Positions 29,676 to 40,366 are shown, counted from the first letter of the stretch. The stretch: DNA of 64,000 nt from Pelagophyceae sp. CCMP2097 (GCA_026770575.1 MU657287.1:75579-139578); one strand, 5' to 3'. Notes: generated from the letters alone by a model not told the origin. Numbers and translations: made by a program.

Positions 29676-30210
29676 CATGCGACGACTCTGATTTTCATTT
29701 AGGGTTTCCTATCGTCTTGGGGATATGTCCCAGGGAAAGAGCTTGTCCAGCCTCGTCTCCAACTTCCCGATCCGGAGATGTATGCATACAAGTGCCGCAC
29801 TGCATGCGGCTGACGGCCGCTCCCCCGTGGGCGCGTGTTTCCATAGTCGATTGGGCTTCCCCAAGGAGGCTGGCCAACGAGGATGCATCGCTCGGACGCA
29901 TCGCTCCTGGCGAACGCGGGGCACCCCGGTCCTCGCCTTGCGAGCGGCCCGGCCTTTGGAGCCGACCGTGAACCCAGCCTGAGGGCCTGGGTTGAACTTG
30001 CCGGACGGCAGGCGTCGTGCGTGTAAAACCGCCTCCCAAACCGCCCCACGGTCACAACCACACGCGTCGCCGTGCTGCGCTGCTCCGGTCGTGCGTTTGA
30101 TGCAGTGTAATGCCGCTGGGTGGTGTACGTGGAACCTTGCCGTGTCTCCCCGCCTCCTGTCTCGGAGCTTGGATATCGACTCGGGCCACGGACGCCTCGG
30201 CCTCCTGGCG
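29676..30210. other. 3' flank of gag-like ORF
   Basis: Frames are open on the minus strand downstream of the gag-like stop but lack protein character. No RT, protease or integrase motif was found here. Confidence 0.4.
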
Positions 30211-31881
30211 TCACGCGACGCCCGCGCCCGGCTTGGACTTGCACGTCATCAGCCTGTGGTTCGTCTTGCCGCACCTGAAGCAACCGTCCTTGTGCCGGAC
30301 CGGGCAGTTGAACAGGGCGTGCCCGCGCTGGCCGTAGATGGGGCACGACGTGCCGCCCGACCACTTCTGGTCGACCTTCTGCCGCTTCGCTCGCCGCACG
30401 CCGCCGTCGGATTCGTCGTCCGAGGCGTCGTAGACTCGGACCGTGACGGCTGGCCGGCGCCCCGCGGACTTGGCCTTGCGCGCGTCGGCCGCCCCAAATG
30501 CGACGCCGCGCTGAGCACCGCACGCAGCCAGCGATCCGAGGAGCATGCAGCGGCCTTTGTGCGAACCCGCCGCGCCGATGGCTCGGAGAGAGTCCGCCCC
30601 AGTGACCTTGACCTTACCGTCGCCCGCGACGAGAGCAGACAGCGTGTCCATGTAGTAGTCTGCCTTGCCCTTGGCCGTACCGTCACCCGCGCAAGCCTGC
30701 TGCTCGGCTTGCCCGCGCACCGAACCCGGTAATGCCTGGTAGGTGCCCAGCTCCGAAATTAAGCACCGCAACGACTCCTCGTTGTGCTTGCGCTTCGTAG
30801 CGTGGTACGCCGCTGCCTTCGCCGCGTCGGTGCCCGCCGAATCCGTCGCGGCGTCAAACGCGTACAACGTAATGCCCCGCATCACGCCCTGCAAAGCGGT
30901 GACGGCCGCTGCGATCCTCGGACCACCATCGGCCCTCAACACCGCCATGAGCTGCATTGTCGCGTCGTCGACCCTGCAGGCCCACGACGCAGGCGCTGCG
31001 GCCCGCTGAGCCGCTTGCTTGACGGGACACGTGGCGACTCCACCGCCTTGCGCAACGTGCACGAGCTTCCGCACGACGAGCTGGAGCTCCGCCGCCGACT
31101 TGGGCTGCCCAAGGCACTGCAGCGACCGCGTCAACATGGACTTGTCCGCGACGTTGCGGTCAGCCGGAATAAGCCCAGCGAGCGCCTGGAACGCGATGAT
31201 GATCCGCTCCTCCGTGCTCGCTTCCGCAAGGAACGCAGCGTCGTAAAATGCCTCAATCACCTTGTACCCCAACGAGCCGAAGAGCCTCTGGAGGTCCGCC
31301 ACTGTCTCCTCAACGTCGTCGTCGAGGTACTCGTTCAGCAGAGCATACAAACCGCGGATCCGCGCGGTCCCGTTCACCTTGAACGTCGCAGCCAAGTCGA
31401 ACGCGGCCTCGAGAATCGCAGGGAGTAACGACGGCGCGGCACCCGGCGAAATGGCCTCCTGCAACCACACGCCGTTTGCAAACGCGTGCGGTGTGGTGCC
31501 GCGAGGCAGTGTGCAGTCCGTAATCAGGCCGTCGTACCGTTCGAGCTGCCGTGTCAGACCCCAGACCTCGCCGACGGACGCAAAAGTCACCTCCGCAGCC
31601 TGCTGCGGCACCCCGCGCCCGAGCGCGGCAGACGTCGCACCACCAACCTCCGTCAGGGGCGTGCTCTGCTGTGATCCAGGCGAAAACAGCCGCTGCCCCT
31701 CAGGAGCCACATTCAAAACCGATTTCCTGGTCCAGCTGCCAACAAGAGAGCCAACGGCGACGCGCAGAACAGCTCTTCGAACACCGAAACCATTTTCTAT
31801 CGCCGAAAACCGCCCGCTCTTTAGATCTTTGTCCAGTGTTGGCCTGCAGCCACCGAGACGCCATCGCAAGCCAATGAACAT
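30211..31881 (-). CDS. Gag-like protein with CCHC zinc knuckle (retroelement-derived)
   Basis: Uninterrupted 556-residue ORF from ATG 31881. The body is Ala-rich and helical. The last 50 residues are basic and then carry a knuckle pair: a degenerate CPIYGQRGHALFNC, in which the second Cys is Tyr, and an intact CFRCGKTNHRLMTC (Cx2Cx4Hx4C). The order helical body, basic stretch, C-terminal knuckles is that of copia-type or other retroelement Gag proteins. A 'DASDDESDGG' acidic patch precedes the basic region. No pol-type ORF or LTR was found next to it, so it is either a solitary Gag left from an element or a domesticated copy. The long intact frame favours recent insertion or selection. It starts 118 bp from the start of the gamma-CA-like gene on the opposite strand. 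Confidence 0.65.
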   Translation of the reverse strand: MFIGLRWRLGGCRPTLDKDLKSGRFSAIENGFGVRRAVLRVAVGSLVGSWTRKSVLNVAPEGQRLFSPGSQQSTPLTEVGGATSAALGRGVPQQAAEVTFASVGEVWGLTRQLERYDGLITDCTLPRGTTPHAFANGVWLQEAISPGAAPSLLPAILEAAFDLAATFKVNGTARIRGLYALLNEYLDDDVEETVADLQRLFGSLGYKVIEAFYDAAFLAEASTEERIIIAFQALAGLIPADRNVADKSMLTRSLQCLGQPKSAAELQLVVRKLVHVAQGGGVATCPVKQAAQRAAAPASWACRVDDATMQLMAVLRADGGPRIAAAVTALQGVMRGITLYAFDAATDSAGTDAAKAAAYHATKRKHNEESLRCLISELGTYQALPGSVRGQAEQQACAGDGTAKGKADYYMDTLSALVAGDGKVKVTGADSLRAIGAAGSHKGRCMLLGSLAACGAQRGVAFGAADARKAKSAGRRPAVTVRVYDASDDESDGGVRRAKRQKVDQKWSGGTSCPIYGQRGHALFNCPVRHKDGCFRCGKTNHRLMTCKSKPGAGVA

Positions 31882-31998
31882 AAGCCGCCCAATATATTAC
31901 TGGCCTTGCACCTCGATGATCGTCATCATTTTCTAGGAAGGGTCTTGGAGCCCGGGAAGGGTCCTCGGATATAAAAGCTTCATCTTCCGATCTCGAAG
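31882..31998. promoter_or_regulatory. 118-bp intergenic gap between divergent genes
   Basis: Separates the gag-like ORF (-) and the gamma-CA-like gene (+). GGATATAAAAGCTTC (31967-31981) is a possible TATA element 20-35 bp before the plus-strand ATG; AAGGGTCNTGGAG/CCCGGGAAGGGTCCTCGG is a short duplication. Inference only. Confidence 0.3.
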
Positions 31999-34900
31999 AT
32001 GGGCCTTCTCGGGACGTACATCGTGACGCCCCTCCTGCAGCGCGCCGCCCCCGTCGTCGGCGAAGTGGCGCAGGCGATTACGCGTTCCGGAAACCACTTA
32101 ATGGGGCACAATGTGGTAAGCACTGTGTGCCAGTGGGGTTAACAGTGGTTTAACACTTGATCGCACCCTTTCTCCCCCGCGCACCCTCGACAAAATCAGC
32201 CCGGCTGCGAGACGCCGGCGAGCGTGCGCCTCGACGCCATCGAGCCCATCACGCCGGCACTGCCTACGGGTATCTTTTTGCTAAGGGGCGTTTGTGATTC
32301 CTGCTTCGAACGTCGATCTATTGAGATGTTTTTCAGGTGTCTTCGTCGCCCCCACGGCCACCGTCGCCGGCAAGGTCAACCTCGGCGAGGTGCGCGGGGG
32401 GCTGGGCGGGCTGATGCGCCTCTGGGCCAAGTGCCTGGGCATCTCCAAAGGCGTCTCAAAAAGCCCCCTCACCCACTTCGACGCCGCCGCCCCTAGGACT
32501 CTTCGGTATGGTACTCGGCCGTCGTCGTCGGCGCGCCAAACGGCGACGGAGTCACGCGAGTTGTTTTTTTGTCTCTCGCGTGCGTCTTTACGCTTCTCCG
32601 CCACACGCCTCGCTGTAGCATTGGCCCTTCGGCGTCAATCGGCGACTGCGCTTCGGTGAAGAGCGGCATTTTGCCGACGAATATCGGCGCGGGCGTGGCC
32701 GTGGGGGCGCGCGCTACCGTTGAAGAAGGCTGTGTGCTGGGTAAACGCCCGCGTCCCCGCGATGGAAATAAAATCCCATGGGTCCCATCCCAGACAGCAG
32801 GGGGGATCCCGCGTCTGGGGTCCATCCAATGTGGGGGGTGCCAGAATTTTGGCCGACCCGTATACCCGCGGGTCTGCCCGTAGCCCGAACCCGAACCCGA
32901 CCCTTCGAAGACGGGTTTGGTCGCTCGATAAACCCGCGACCCTTTGGGTTTGGCACAGATTGAGCAACCAGACCCGAAGACGCCATTGCACGGACTCTGC
33001 GCGGTCGCTTGCAAGGCCTCTTTTGAGATGCCCTTGAAAAGCCCTCCGGACGGGGGCCCCTGCAGGGCCTCTTCGAATTGGATCGCGCAGCCACACGTCT
33101 TTCGAGCGGCGGAATCGGGCCCTCCGAAAGGCGCCCGCGGCGCGGATCGGGCCTCGGGAGCCACAGTCCACACGACGTTTCGAAGGGCCGTCTCGAGTGG
33201 TCGTCTCGAAGGGCCGTTTAAAGAGACCGCTTCGAGGGGCCCTCTCGGGGAGAGTCTCGAGTGGTCGTCTCGAAGGACCGTTTTAAGGGACCGTTTCGAG
33301 GGGCCGGTGAGAGTGGCTTTCTTGAGGGGCTGACTCGAGGGGCCCTCATAAAGCGCCGTTTCGTGGCGTCGTCTCAAGGGGCCGGTATGAGGGGCCTTCT
33401 CGAAGGGCCGTCCAAAGGCGCCATTTCGAAGGGCCGCATCAAGGGGCCCTCACGAGGGGCCGTCCAGAGGCGCCGTTTTGAGGGGCCATTTCGAGGGGTC
33501 ATCTCGAGGGGCCGTCTCGAGTGGCCGTCTCAAGTGGCCGTCAAAAGGAGCCGTTTCGAGGGGCCCTCTCGAATGGCCGGCGAGAGGAAACGTCTCGAGG
33601 GATCGTCTCGTAGGGCCGTCTGACAGAGAGGTCGTTTCGAGGAGCCCTTCGAGAGGCCGGTGAGCAAGTCCTTTTAGAGGGGCCGTCTCGAGGGGCGTTC
33701 AAGGGACCTTGAAAGAGGCCTTGCAAGCAACCGCACAGAGGCCGGGCAAATGACTTCTAAAGTAGCTCTCCGGACGGACTCTCGCAAGGCCTCTTTGGCA
33801 GCTACTTGCAAGGCCTCTGCGTGGTCACTTGCAAGGCCTCTTTCAAGGGCCCTTGAAAAGCTCTCTTGGCGGGCCCCTGAGAGGCCACTTTGGCGGCCAC
33901 TTGCCCGGCCTTTGCGCGGTCACATGCGAGGCCTCTTGGACGGCCCCTTGAATGCTCTCCGGGCGGGCCCCTGTAAGGCCTCTTTGGCAGCCACTTGCAA
34001 AGCCTTTGCACAGTCGCTTGCAAAGGCCTCTTTTAAGGGCCCGCCCGAGCGACTGTCAGAGCGACTGTCAGAGCGACTGTCCGAGCGACTGTCCGAGCAA
34101 CTGTCCAGGGGCAGTCGCAGAAGGGGCGCAGTCGAGGGGCGTAGCCGAGTGACCGTCCAAGGGACCATCGAAAAAACACCGTCAAAGCGACCATCACAGA
34201 GGGCCCATCGAGGGACCCTCAAAGAAACTGTCCAAAGGGACCGTCCAAGGGACCGCCCAAGCGACCGTCCGAGGGACCATCCGAGACGGAAGCAGGAACG
34301 GTTTCGGGCTTGCCCGAAACTCGCGGGTCGGGTTTGCCGGGTTATAGCGTTTTGGCCGACCTGTCTACGAGTGGGTTTGGCCTTGGCCCGAACCCGAACC
34401 CGTTCCTTCGAAGACGAGTTTGGCCGATTGACAAACCCGCGACCCGAGGGTTCGGTACAAATTGAAGACCCAAAAACACCGCCGTCGCCGGGTGTTCGAC
34501 ATTGCGGGCCCCTGCAAGGCCTCTTTAGCGGCCACTTAGCCCGGCCTCTGCACGGTCACTGACAAGGCCTCTTGGGCGGCCTCTTTCAAGGGCCCTTGAA
34601 GAGCCCTCCGGACGGGCCCCTCCAAGGACTCTTTTGTGGCCACTTGCACGGCGTCTGCGTGGTCGCTTGCAAGGGCTCTTTGAAGGGCCCTTGAAAGGTC
34701 CTCCGGACGGGCCCCTAGGCCTCTTGCAAGGCCACTTGCAAGGCCTCTGCGCGGTCACTTGCGAGGCCTTTCTCAAGACCCCTCTCAAGCCCCCACGCAG
34801 GGTTCCTTGCCAGAGACACGTGTTTGAGCCCTTACGGGGTCCTTTCACTGTTCCTCGCACGGGGTGCCATATGGTTTGATAGCGGTCCGAGAGACCGCCC

Positions 34901-37457
34901 GAGCGACCGTCCGAGCGACTGCCCAGGGGACGTCGCAGAGGGGCCGGAGTCGAGTGGCCGGCAGCCGAGTGACCGTCCAAGGGACCGTCGAGGGGCCGCC
35001 CTCAAAGCGACCGTCACAGAGGGCCCGTCGAGGGACCGTCAAAGGAACTGTTCAAAGGAATCGTCCAAGGGACCGCCCAAGCGACCGTCCGAGAGACCGT
35101 CCGAGCCTTTCAAGGGGCCGTCTCAAGGCACCGTTTCGAATGGCCGTCTCGAGGGGTCGTCTCGAGGGGTCGTCCGTCCCTAAGGGTCATTTCGAGGCAC
35201 CGTCTCGAGGGGTCGTCTCAAGACGCTGTTTCGAGTGGCCGTCTCAAGGCGCCGTTTCGAATGGCCGTCGAAAGGGGCCGTCTCGAGGGGCCGTCTTGAG
35301 AAGCCGGAGATAGGAGCAGCGACAGGTTCGGGTTTGCCGAGTTTGCGCGTTTGGCCGACCCGTCGACCCGCGGGTCTGGCCGACGGCCGCGACCCGAGGG
35401 TTCGGCACAAATTGGAAACCCGACCCGACCCGAATACACCGGTTAAGCTCGTGCCAGAAAGGCGAACATTGTACGATGGGTTGATTTACGGTAGGCGAAC
35501 ACTGCACTATCGGCTGCAACGCCTTTGTCGGTCGCGGCTCTACAATTGGCCCCGAGGCGAAGATCGCAGACGGTTCGTCGTTACTCGCCGAATCCATCGT
35601 CGGCGCGGGCGAGTTATGGGTCGGAACACCGGCGATGCTCGTGCGCACGTGAGCAGACCAGCGCCGAGTCTAAAGATCCGTCTGAAGGGCCGTCTCGAGG
35701 GCCGTCTCGAGGGCCGTCTTCAGGACCGTTTCAACGTCGTTTTGAGGCCGCCTCGACGCCGTCTCGAAGCCGTTTCGAGGACCGATTCGAAGTCGTCTCA
35801 AAGCCGTCTCGAGGACCCTCGAGAGGCCGTCTTGAGGACCGTCGAACGGATCGCTTTAAGGGCCGTTCTCAAGGTCGTTTGGAGGGCGTCTTAAGATCGA
35901 GAGGGCCGTCGAGAGGACCGTCGAGAGACCGTCTCGAGGGCGGTCTGAGGACCGTCTTCAAGCTGCCTGAAGAAATGTCTGCAGGGCCGTCTCAAGGTCG
36001 TTTTGAGGCCATCTCGAATTTGAGAGGGCCGTCAAGAGGACCGTCTCGAAACCGCTTCGAGGGCCGTCTCGAAGTCGTCTCAAGGACCGTCTCAAGGTCG
36101 TTTGGAGTCGTTTGGAAGCTGCCGAGAGGGCCGTTTCGAAGGCTGTTTCGAGGATCGTCTTCAGACCATTTCATCGGCCATCTCGAGGGCCGTCCCGAGG
36201 ATCGTCTCGAGGATCGTCTTCAGACCGTTTGAAGGGCCGTCTCGAGGACGGTCTTGAGGTCGGTTTGAGACCGACTCGAGGGCTTTTCAGGAGGGCCGTC
36301 TCGAGGCCGTCTCGAGGCCGTCTCGAGGACCGTGTCGATGTCGTCTTCAAGGCGTCTTGAGACAGTCGACAGGCCGCCTCGAGTGCAGTGACGAACACCG
36401 TCGAGAGGATCGTCTTCAGGACCGTCTGAAGGTCATTTGAGGCCGTCTCGACGTCGAGAGTGTCGTCAAGAGGAACGTCGAGAGGACCGTCTCGATGCCG
36501 TCTCGAAGGCCGTCTCGAGGGCGGTCTGAGGACCGTCTTAAAGCTGTCTGAAGAACCGTCTGTAGGGCCGTCTCGAGGGCTGTTACGAGGAACGTCTTCA
36601 GGACCATCTCGAGGTCGTTTTGAGGCCGCCTCGGGGGCTGTCAAGAGGGCCGTCAAGAGGTCCGTCTCGAGACCGTCTTAAGGGCCATCTCGAGGCCCGT
36701 CTTGAGGTCGTTTTGAGACCGTCTCGAGGATCGTCTTCAGGTCGTTTGGAAGTGTCGTCTCGAGGATGGTCTCGAGATCGATTTGAGACCGTCTCAAGGG
36801 CCGTCTCGTGGACCGTCTCGAGGGCCATCTCGAGATCGTTTTGAGACCGTTTTAGGGCCGTCGAGAGGGCCGTCTCCAGAACCGTCTCGAGGTCGTTTTG
36901 AGGCCGTTTCGAGAGTCCCGTCAAGAAGGCCGTCAAGAGACTGTCTAGAAGACCGTCGAGAGGGCCGTCTCGAGGGTCTTCTAGCGAGCTGTCTTGAGGA
37001 CCGTCACAAATCTGTCTGAAGAGCCGTCTGAAGGGCCGTCTGGAGGGCCGTCACGAGGAACGTCTCCAGGACCGTCTCAAGGTCGTTTGAGGCCGTCTCG
37101 ACGTCGAGAGTACGCATCGCAGAGGCGTGGTGGATAGGATGACTGCTGTGTGACGCATGAGGGCTTTTATTTATATACCGGCAACTGTGTAGGTTGACTG
37201 CGCAAGAGCTGGCCCGGGCCCTCGAGGAGCTCGACACCGTTACAGACCTCGCCCAACAGCACCTCATCGAGACGGAAAAGCCTTTTGACGAGCTCATGAT
37301 CGACGACGACGAATGGGCCGATGCTCAATCCAGGCCACCATGGTACATCCAGCGCGGGCCGCGCCACGGGGTTTACGTCGACCCGCACTCCGTGCTGGGC
37401 CAGGGCGTCCCGGGCAGGATCCTGAACTCGCGAATCAAGAGGGAGCACCACGAGTGA
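31999..37457 (+). CDS. Gamma-carbonic-anhydrase-like protein (complex I type), with two giant introns
   Basis: Seven exons (31999-32115, 32200-32269, 32337-32389, 32497-32555, 32619-32740, 35495-35648, 37193-37457) join in phase to 279 residues. The N-terminus 'VGEVAQAITRSGNHLMGHN' matches the helix before the beta-helix in mitochondrial gamma-CAs. Left-handed hexapeptide repeats follow: 'VFVAPTATVAGKVNLGED', 'SSVWYSAVVVGAPNGDGVTI', 'GPSASIGDCASV', 'GARATVEEGCVLGEHCTIG', 'STIGPEAKIADGSSL'. Then come the family turn 'GELWVGTPAMLVRTLTAQEL', a helix and a long C-terminal extension rich in Trp, Arg and Glu. The three zinc histidines expected after 'GD', in 'H.A' and 'H.C' positions appear replaced, so it is probably a non-catalytic gamma-CAL subunit of complex I. 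Exon 4 ends at a GC donor (GCGAGT). Introns 5 (2754 bp) and 6 (1544 bp) are filled with repeat arrays; the other four are 63-107 bp. Confidence 0.85.
32741..35494. repeat. Intron 5 of gamma-CA-like gene: composite M/A/U/B/C repeat arrays
   Basis: Order seen: an M module near 32860-32990; C-type array (words around CCGTCTCGAGGGG) 33170-33725; A-type array (CTTGCAAGGCCTCT) 33725-34030; B-type array (GAGCGACTGTCC / GGGACCGTCCAAG) 34030-34290; M module 34290-34480; A array 34500-34790; U segment 34790-34885 (contains CCTTACGGGGTCC and TTTGATAGCGGTCCGA); B array 34885-35110; C array 35110-35320; M module 35320-35440. M contains GGGTTTGCCGGGTT, TTTGGCCGACCCGTC, CGAAGACGGGTTT and AACCCGCGACCCGAGGGTT. 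No ORF here is credible although all frames stay open for long stretches. Confidence 0.8.
35649..37192. repeat. Intron 6 of gamma-CA-like gene: CTCGAG-centred array
   Basis: From about 35670 to 37110 nearly every 12-20 bp repeats a GRCCGTCTCGAGG-like unit with point changes (CGTCTTCAGG, CGTTTTGAGG). CTCGAG is itself a palindrome, so both strands carry the word. Only C-type units are present; there is no M or U module. The intron ends with an AT-rich TTTATTTATATACCGGCAAC-type tract before the acceptor. Confidence 0.8.
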
Positions 37458-37989
37458 ACCCGTGCACGACCCCATCACGCGCGAGCGACCCGGACGCCCC
37501 CCCCCCGCCGTTCAACCACCCCCGCCGTTCAAATACACCCGCCCTTCGAGGCTACCGCAGAGACCGACACGCGGCTCGCACGACTTGTAAACGACGCCCC
37601 TTGTTCCAAAGGCGGGGCTCTCGCATTGTGGATTCGGTTGAACCGGCGGTGTGGGCTTGTGCAGGGCGTGAGTTGGTCGCTGCACAGTGAATTCGGTTCA
37701 ACCGGAGCGGGCTCGTGCAGGGAGAGGTTTGTGTCGGAGAGAGGTTGCGCCTCGGGCGAAGCTGTCGGACTTGGCGATGATGCCGCGGAGGCCTTTGCGT
37801 GGAATACGCTCATCCACTGGTACTTCCGAGTCCACGACCGGAACTTCCATGACTCGAGACGGCCGGAGAGGGACCGTCGAACGGGACCGTCTCCGGGACC
37901 CTCGACAGACTTTATACTGACCGTCTCCGGGACCGTCTCTGGGAACGTCTATGAGACCGTTGATGACCGCAGAGGTATGTTTCCGGGCC
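37458..37989. other. 3' flank of gamma-CA-like gene
   Basis: A ~55-bp duplication (ATTCGGTTGAACCGG..GTGCAGGG) lies at 37630-37722. A short run of GGGACCGTCTCCGG units is at 37870-37960. No gene seen. Confidence 0.4.
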
Positions 37990-38355
37990 TGGGTTGCCGC
38001 GTAGGGTTTAGGGTCGTAGGGTCAAGCCTACCCTACGTAGGGTCGTAGGGCCCTACGTAGGGTCTCACGTAGGGTACCATGAGACGACGGGGTTCCAGCC
38101 GGCGCGCGTCGCCGCCCGCGGGTCGCCCAATCTTGAGCCAAAGTCCACGCCGGGTCCTTGTTAGCACCACTTAGGCGTCGTCCGGGCGGCTCGGCGTCGA
38201 CGGCCTCAGGCTCGGCGGCGCGTCGTCTTCGTCGTCGTCGGATGGCCCGCCGAGCCCTTGGTGTCGCTAAAATCTCATAAAGCCTTCCGTATGGGGGGCC
38301 CTACGACCCTACGTAGGGTACCCTACGTAGGGTCGTAGGGCCCTAACGCGGCAAC
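37990..38355 (-). repeat. Acidic-tail module, copy 2, between palindromic clusters
   Basis: Left cluster 37996-38095 and right cluster 38283-38355 are both made of CCCTACGTAGGG words. Between them, on the minus strand, lies the acidic module (GACGACGACGAAGACGACG), then GACGACGCCTAAGTGGTGC, CTAACAAGGACC and GGCGACGCGCGCCGGCTGGA. The acidic frame is short and partly broken. The palindromic word differs from copy 3 (CATATG type) but is the same on both sides of this copy. Confidence 0.6.
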
Positions 38356-39162
38356 CCAGCTCCGGGCCCCTCTCTGGTACGCGGACAGACATCGCTGCGG
38401 CCGTCTCTAGGACCGCCGACGGCCCATAACGAACGAGGCAAACTATTTTGGAAATGGCGCGTGGGAGGGCCAACAGGCGGCCCTGGCTCGATGGTAATGG
38501 CGTCATCGGCGAACCCCTGTTCACAGTAGTTCGGAAGGAGCCTGAACCGCAACTTGAGCCGAAATTGGGGAGTCAAGCACGCTGTTTGCGAACGCTCAGT
38601 CGACACCAATTTGTGACGGAAACGTGAGCTTGCCAGATGGGGTCGGATGTCGTCAATTCACGGTCCTGCCCACCGGTACTTCGCAGACCGCTCGTCGATG
38701 ACCCTAACTGGCTCCCTGCACTCTGAAACCCGCGAATTTCCCGGCACGGGTTTCGTGAAGTGCCTGGGATAAGAGCATGCGTAAAGACGCCAAAAGGTGT
38801 TTACTGAGTGCATTATTTCGATTTCGAAGAAAGTTAGGAGCGTGGATGACTCGGGCATCACCTTGCGCGTACGCTGATGCAAAATTGGGGAGTCAGGCAT
38901 GCGTGCTCGGACCCTCAGACTCGATGCCAGCAAGGTGCAAAATGTACCCATCAACAAACGCACACGCAGCGATGCTTGTGTCCCCAAAATCATCATGCGC
39001 GGGTACCGAGCCTATAAGACGGCGTGGCCAGACTCTGAAGGTGAACCCATGTGATCCGCGCGCGCTCACCGCGCCAGATGTTCGTGTGTGTTTACGTATT
39101 TTTCCGAACTTATTCGGTGTTTTCGCCGACGTGTGTTTACTAAAAAGAGTCTATTGTCCGCA
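38356..39162. other. Intergenic, no gene seen
   Basis: Contains the duplicated phrase AAATTGGGGAGTCA(A/G)GCA(C/T)GC (38567 and 38881 areas) about 315 bp apart, suggesting a degenerate tandem duplication. No supported ORF. Confidence 0.4.
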
Positions 39163-39335
39163 ATAAGATTGTTTCCGGGTATATTACAAGAGCGCGCTAG
39201 CGCTGGAGGCACATGGGGACTTCGAGCGAAGGATACAGACAAATCCCATTGCAATGCCCACGTAAATAATTAAAATTATTTAACTAACCGCCGAACCTTC
39301 AAATCCCCCTTATCTTTATTAGGGTTGATTATTTA
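39163..39335. repeat. Dispersed repeat R, copy 2
   Basis: Matches 14755-14905 in order. At its 3' edge TTTATTAGGGTTGATTATTTATATCCC is the inverted form of the CCGGGATATAAATAATC word found at 5.5 and 18.3 kb (quoted here in two overlapping parts: TTTATTAGGG and TTGATTATTTATATCCC). Confidence 0.6.
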
Positions 39336-40366
39336 TATCCCTGGTAAATACAAAATTGCCCCTGGTAAGGCGTGAAGTTAAGTATTTTTTGTAGCCGATT
39401 TTAAACCCTTTTGTAAAGAGCTTCAAGCCGCTCCTCGACGCACGCGCCCGCGCCCTGCGACGCGCAGCCGAGGGACCGCGATGCGCAGCCGAGGGGCCGC
39501 GGCGTGGTTCTCCAGACCGAGGCCCACTTTCTCACGGCCCCGCTGCCCCGCGTCTACCGCGGCCGACGCGACCACCCAGGCGCTCGCGGACCTCGACCGC
39601 GCCGACGTCGCCGGCGCGGCGGCGCAGCGCACCGACGTCCGCGCGCGGCTGCTGCTCCCGTGAGGCCCAGTTTCTTTGAAAAAGGCGGCCGCGCGTGGTC
39701 GGACGACGTCCGCCGCAGGCTCCGCGCTGTGGAGCTGGCCGCGCGGCCGCTCGACGGCGCGCACCCGCTCGAAGGCGCGCCGCCGGACTGCCGGTGGGGC
39801 GGCACCGCGTCTACGCGCGCAGCGAAGTGATGCGCCGCCACGTAAGCAGCCTCGTTATATCACTGAGCCGCCGCGTGGGATCTTGGATCATGGGATTCAG
39901 CCAATCACTCTGGAGCCCATCAGAAACGTGGGATCCCATATTACTGGATCCAATACAGCAGGGGCGTATCCAATGTGGCCTGGTGGGGTCCCAGATGTGA
40001 TCCCTTACGGCGACTCAGCATTCTCCTTCCAGAGGGCGCGCACGCTGACGGCGTGGAGCAAAACGAGGGCATGTCTCGTGCGCGGGCATAGTACCGGCGG
40101 AAAGCCCGAGCTGCTGTGGGCAGCGGGCGTCGGCGCGCACATGTGTCGACATTTCTTCTTCTCTTCTTCGACGAACAATTTCGAAAATAGGGTTTCGCTG
40201 CCCCAAAATTTTATTTATTTCTAAGTGCACGTCGGCCAGTGAAAGTTCTTCGGGGAAGTTTCCCGATATCTAATCGCGCCGCAAGGCCGCAAAGGACAAC
40301 CAAGAATTAACCAAGCTTGCTTCTAGAACCATCCGCAAACGCAACCTCAGAGACCTCAGACTCGCG
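39336..40366. other. Intergenic with coding-like patch and palindromic words
   Basis: On the plus strand 39500-39830 reads 'QALADLDRADVAGAAAQRTD' in one frame and 'GGRAWSDDVRRRLRAVELAA' in another. These may be remnants of an exon pair split by a GTGAGG donor at 39660, but no family is evident. 39870-40010 is rich in GGGATCCCATAT/TGGATCCAATA words and shares AGCAGGGG..TCCAATGTGG with 32800-32835. The final 100 bp are the 5' flank of the ice-binding gene. Confidence 0.35.

Noticed and set aside
33750..36656. Long repetitive ORFs ('RLEGRLEG', 'SDGRSD' types) in the gamma-CA introns
   Set aside because: Translation of short-period arrays in all frames; they lie between in-phase exons of another gene.
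39066..39254. Small ORF 'MQWDLSVSFARS' shared with 14.7 kb
   Set aside because: Explained by dispersed repeat R; the frame is short and has no independent support.
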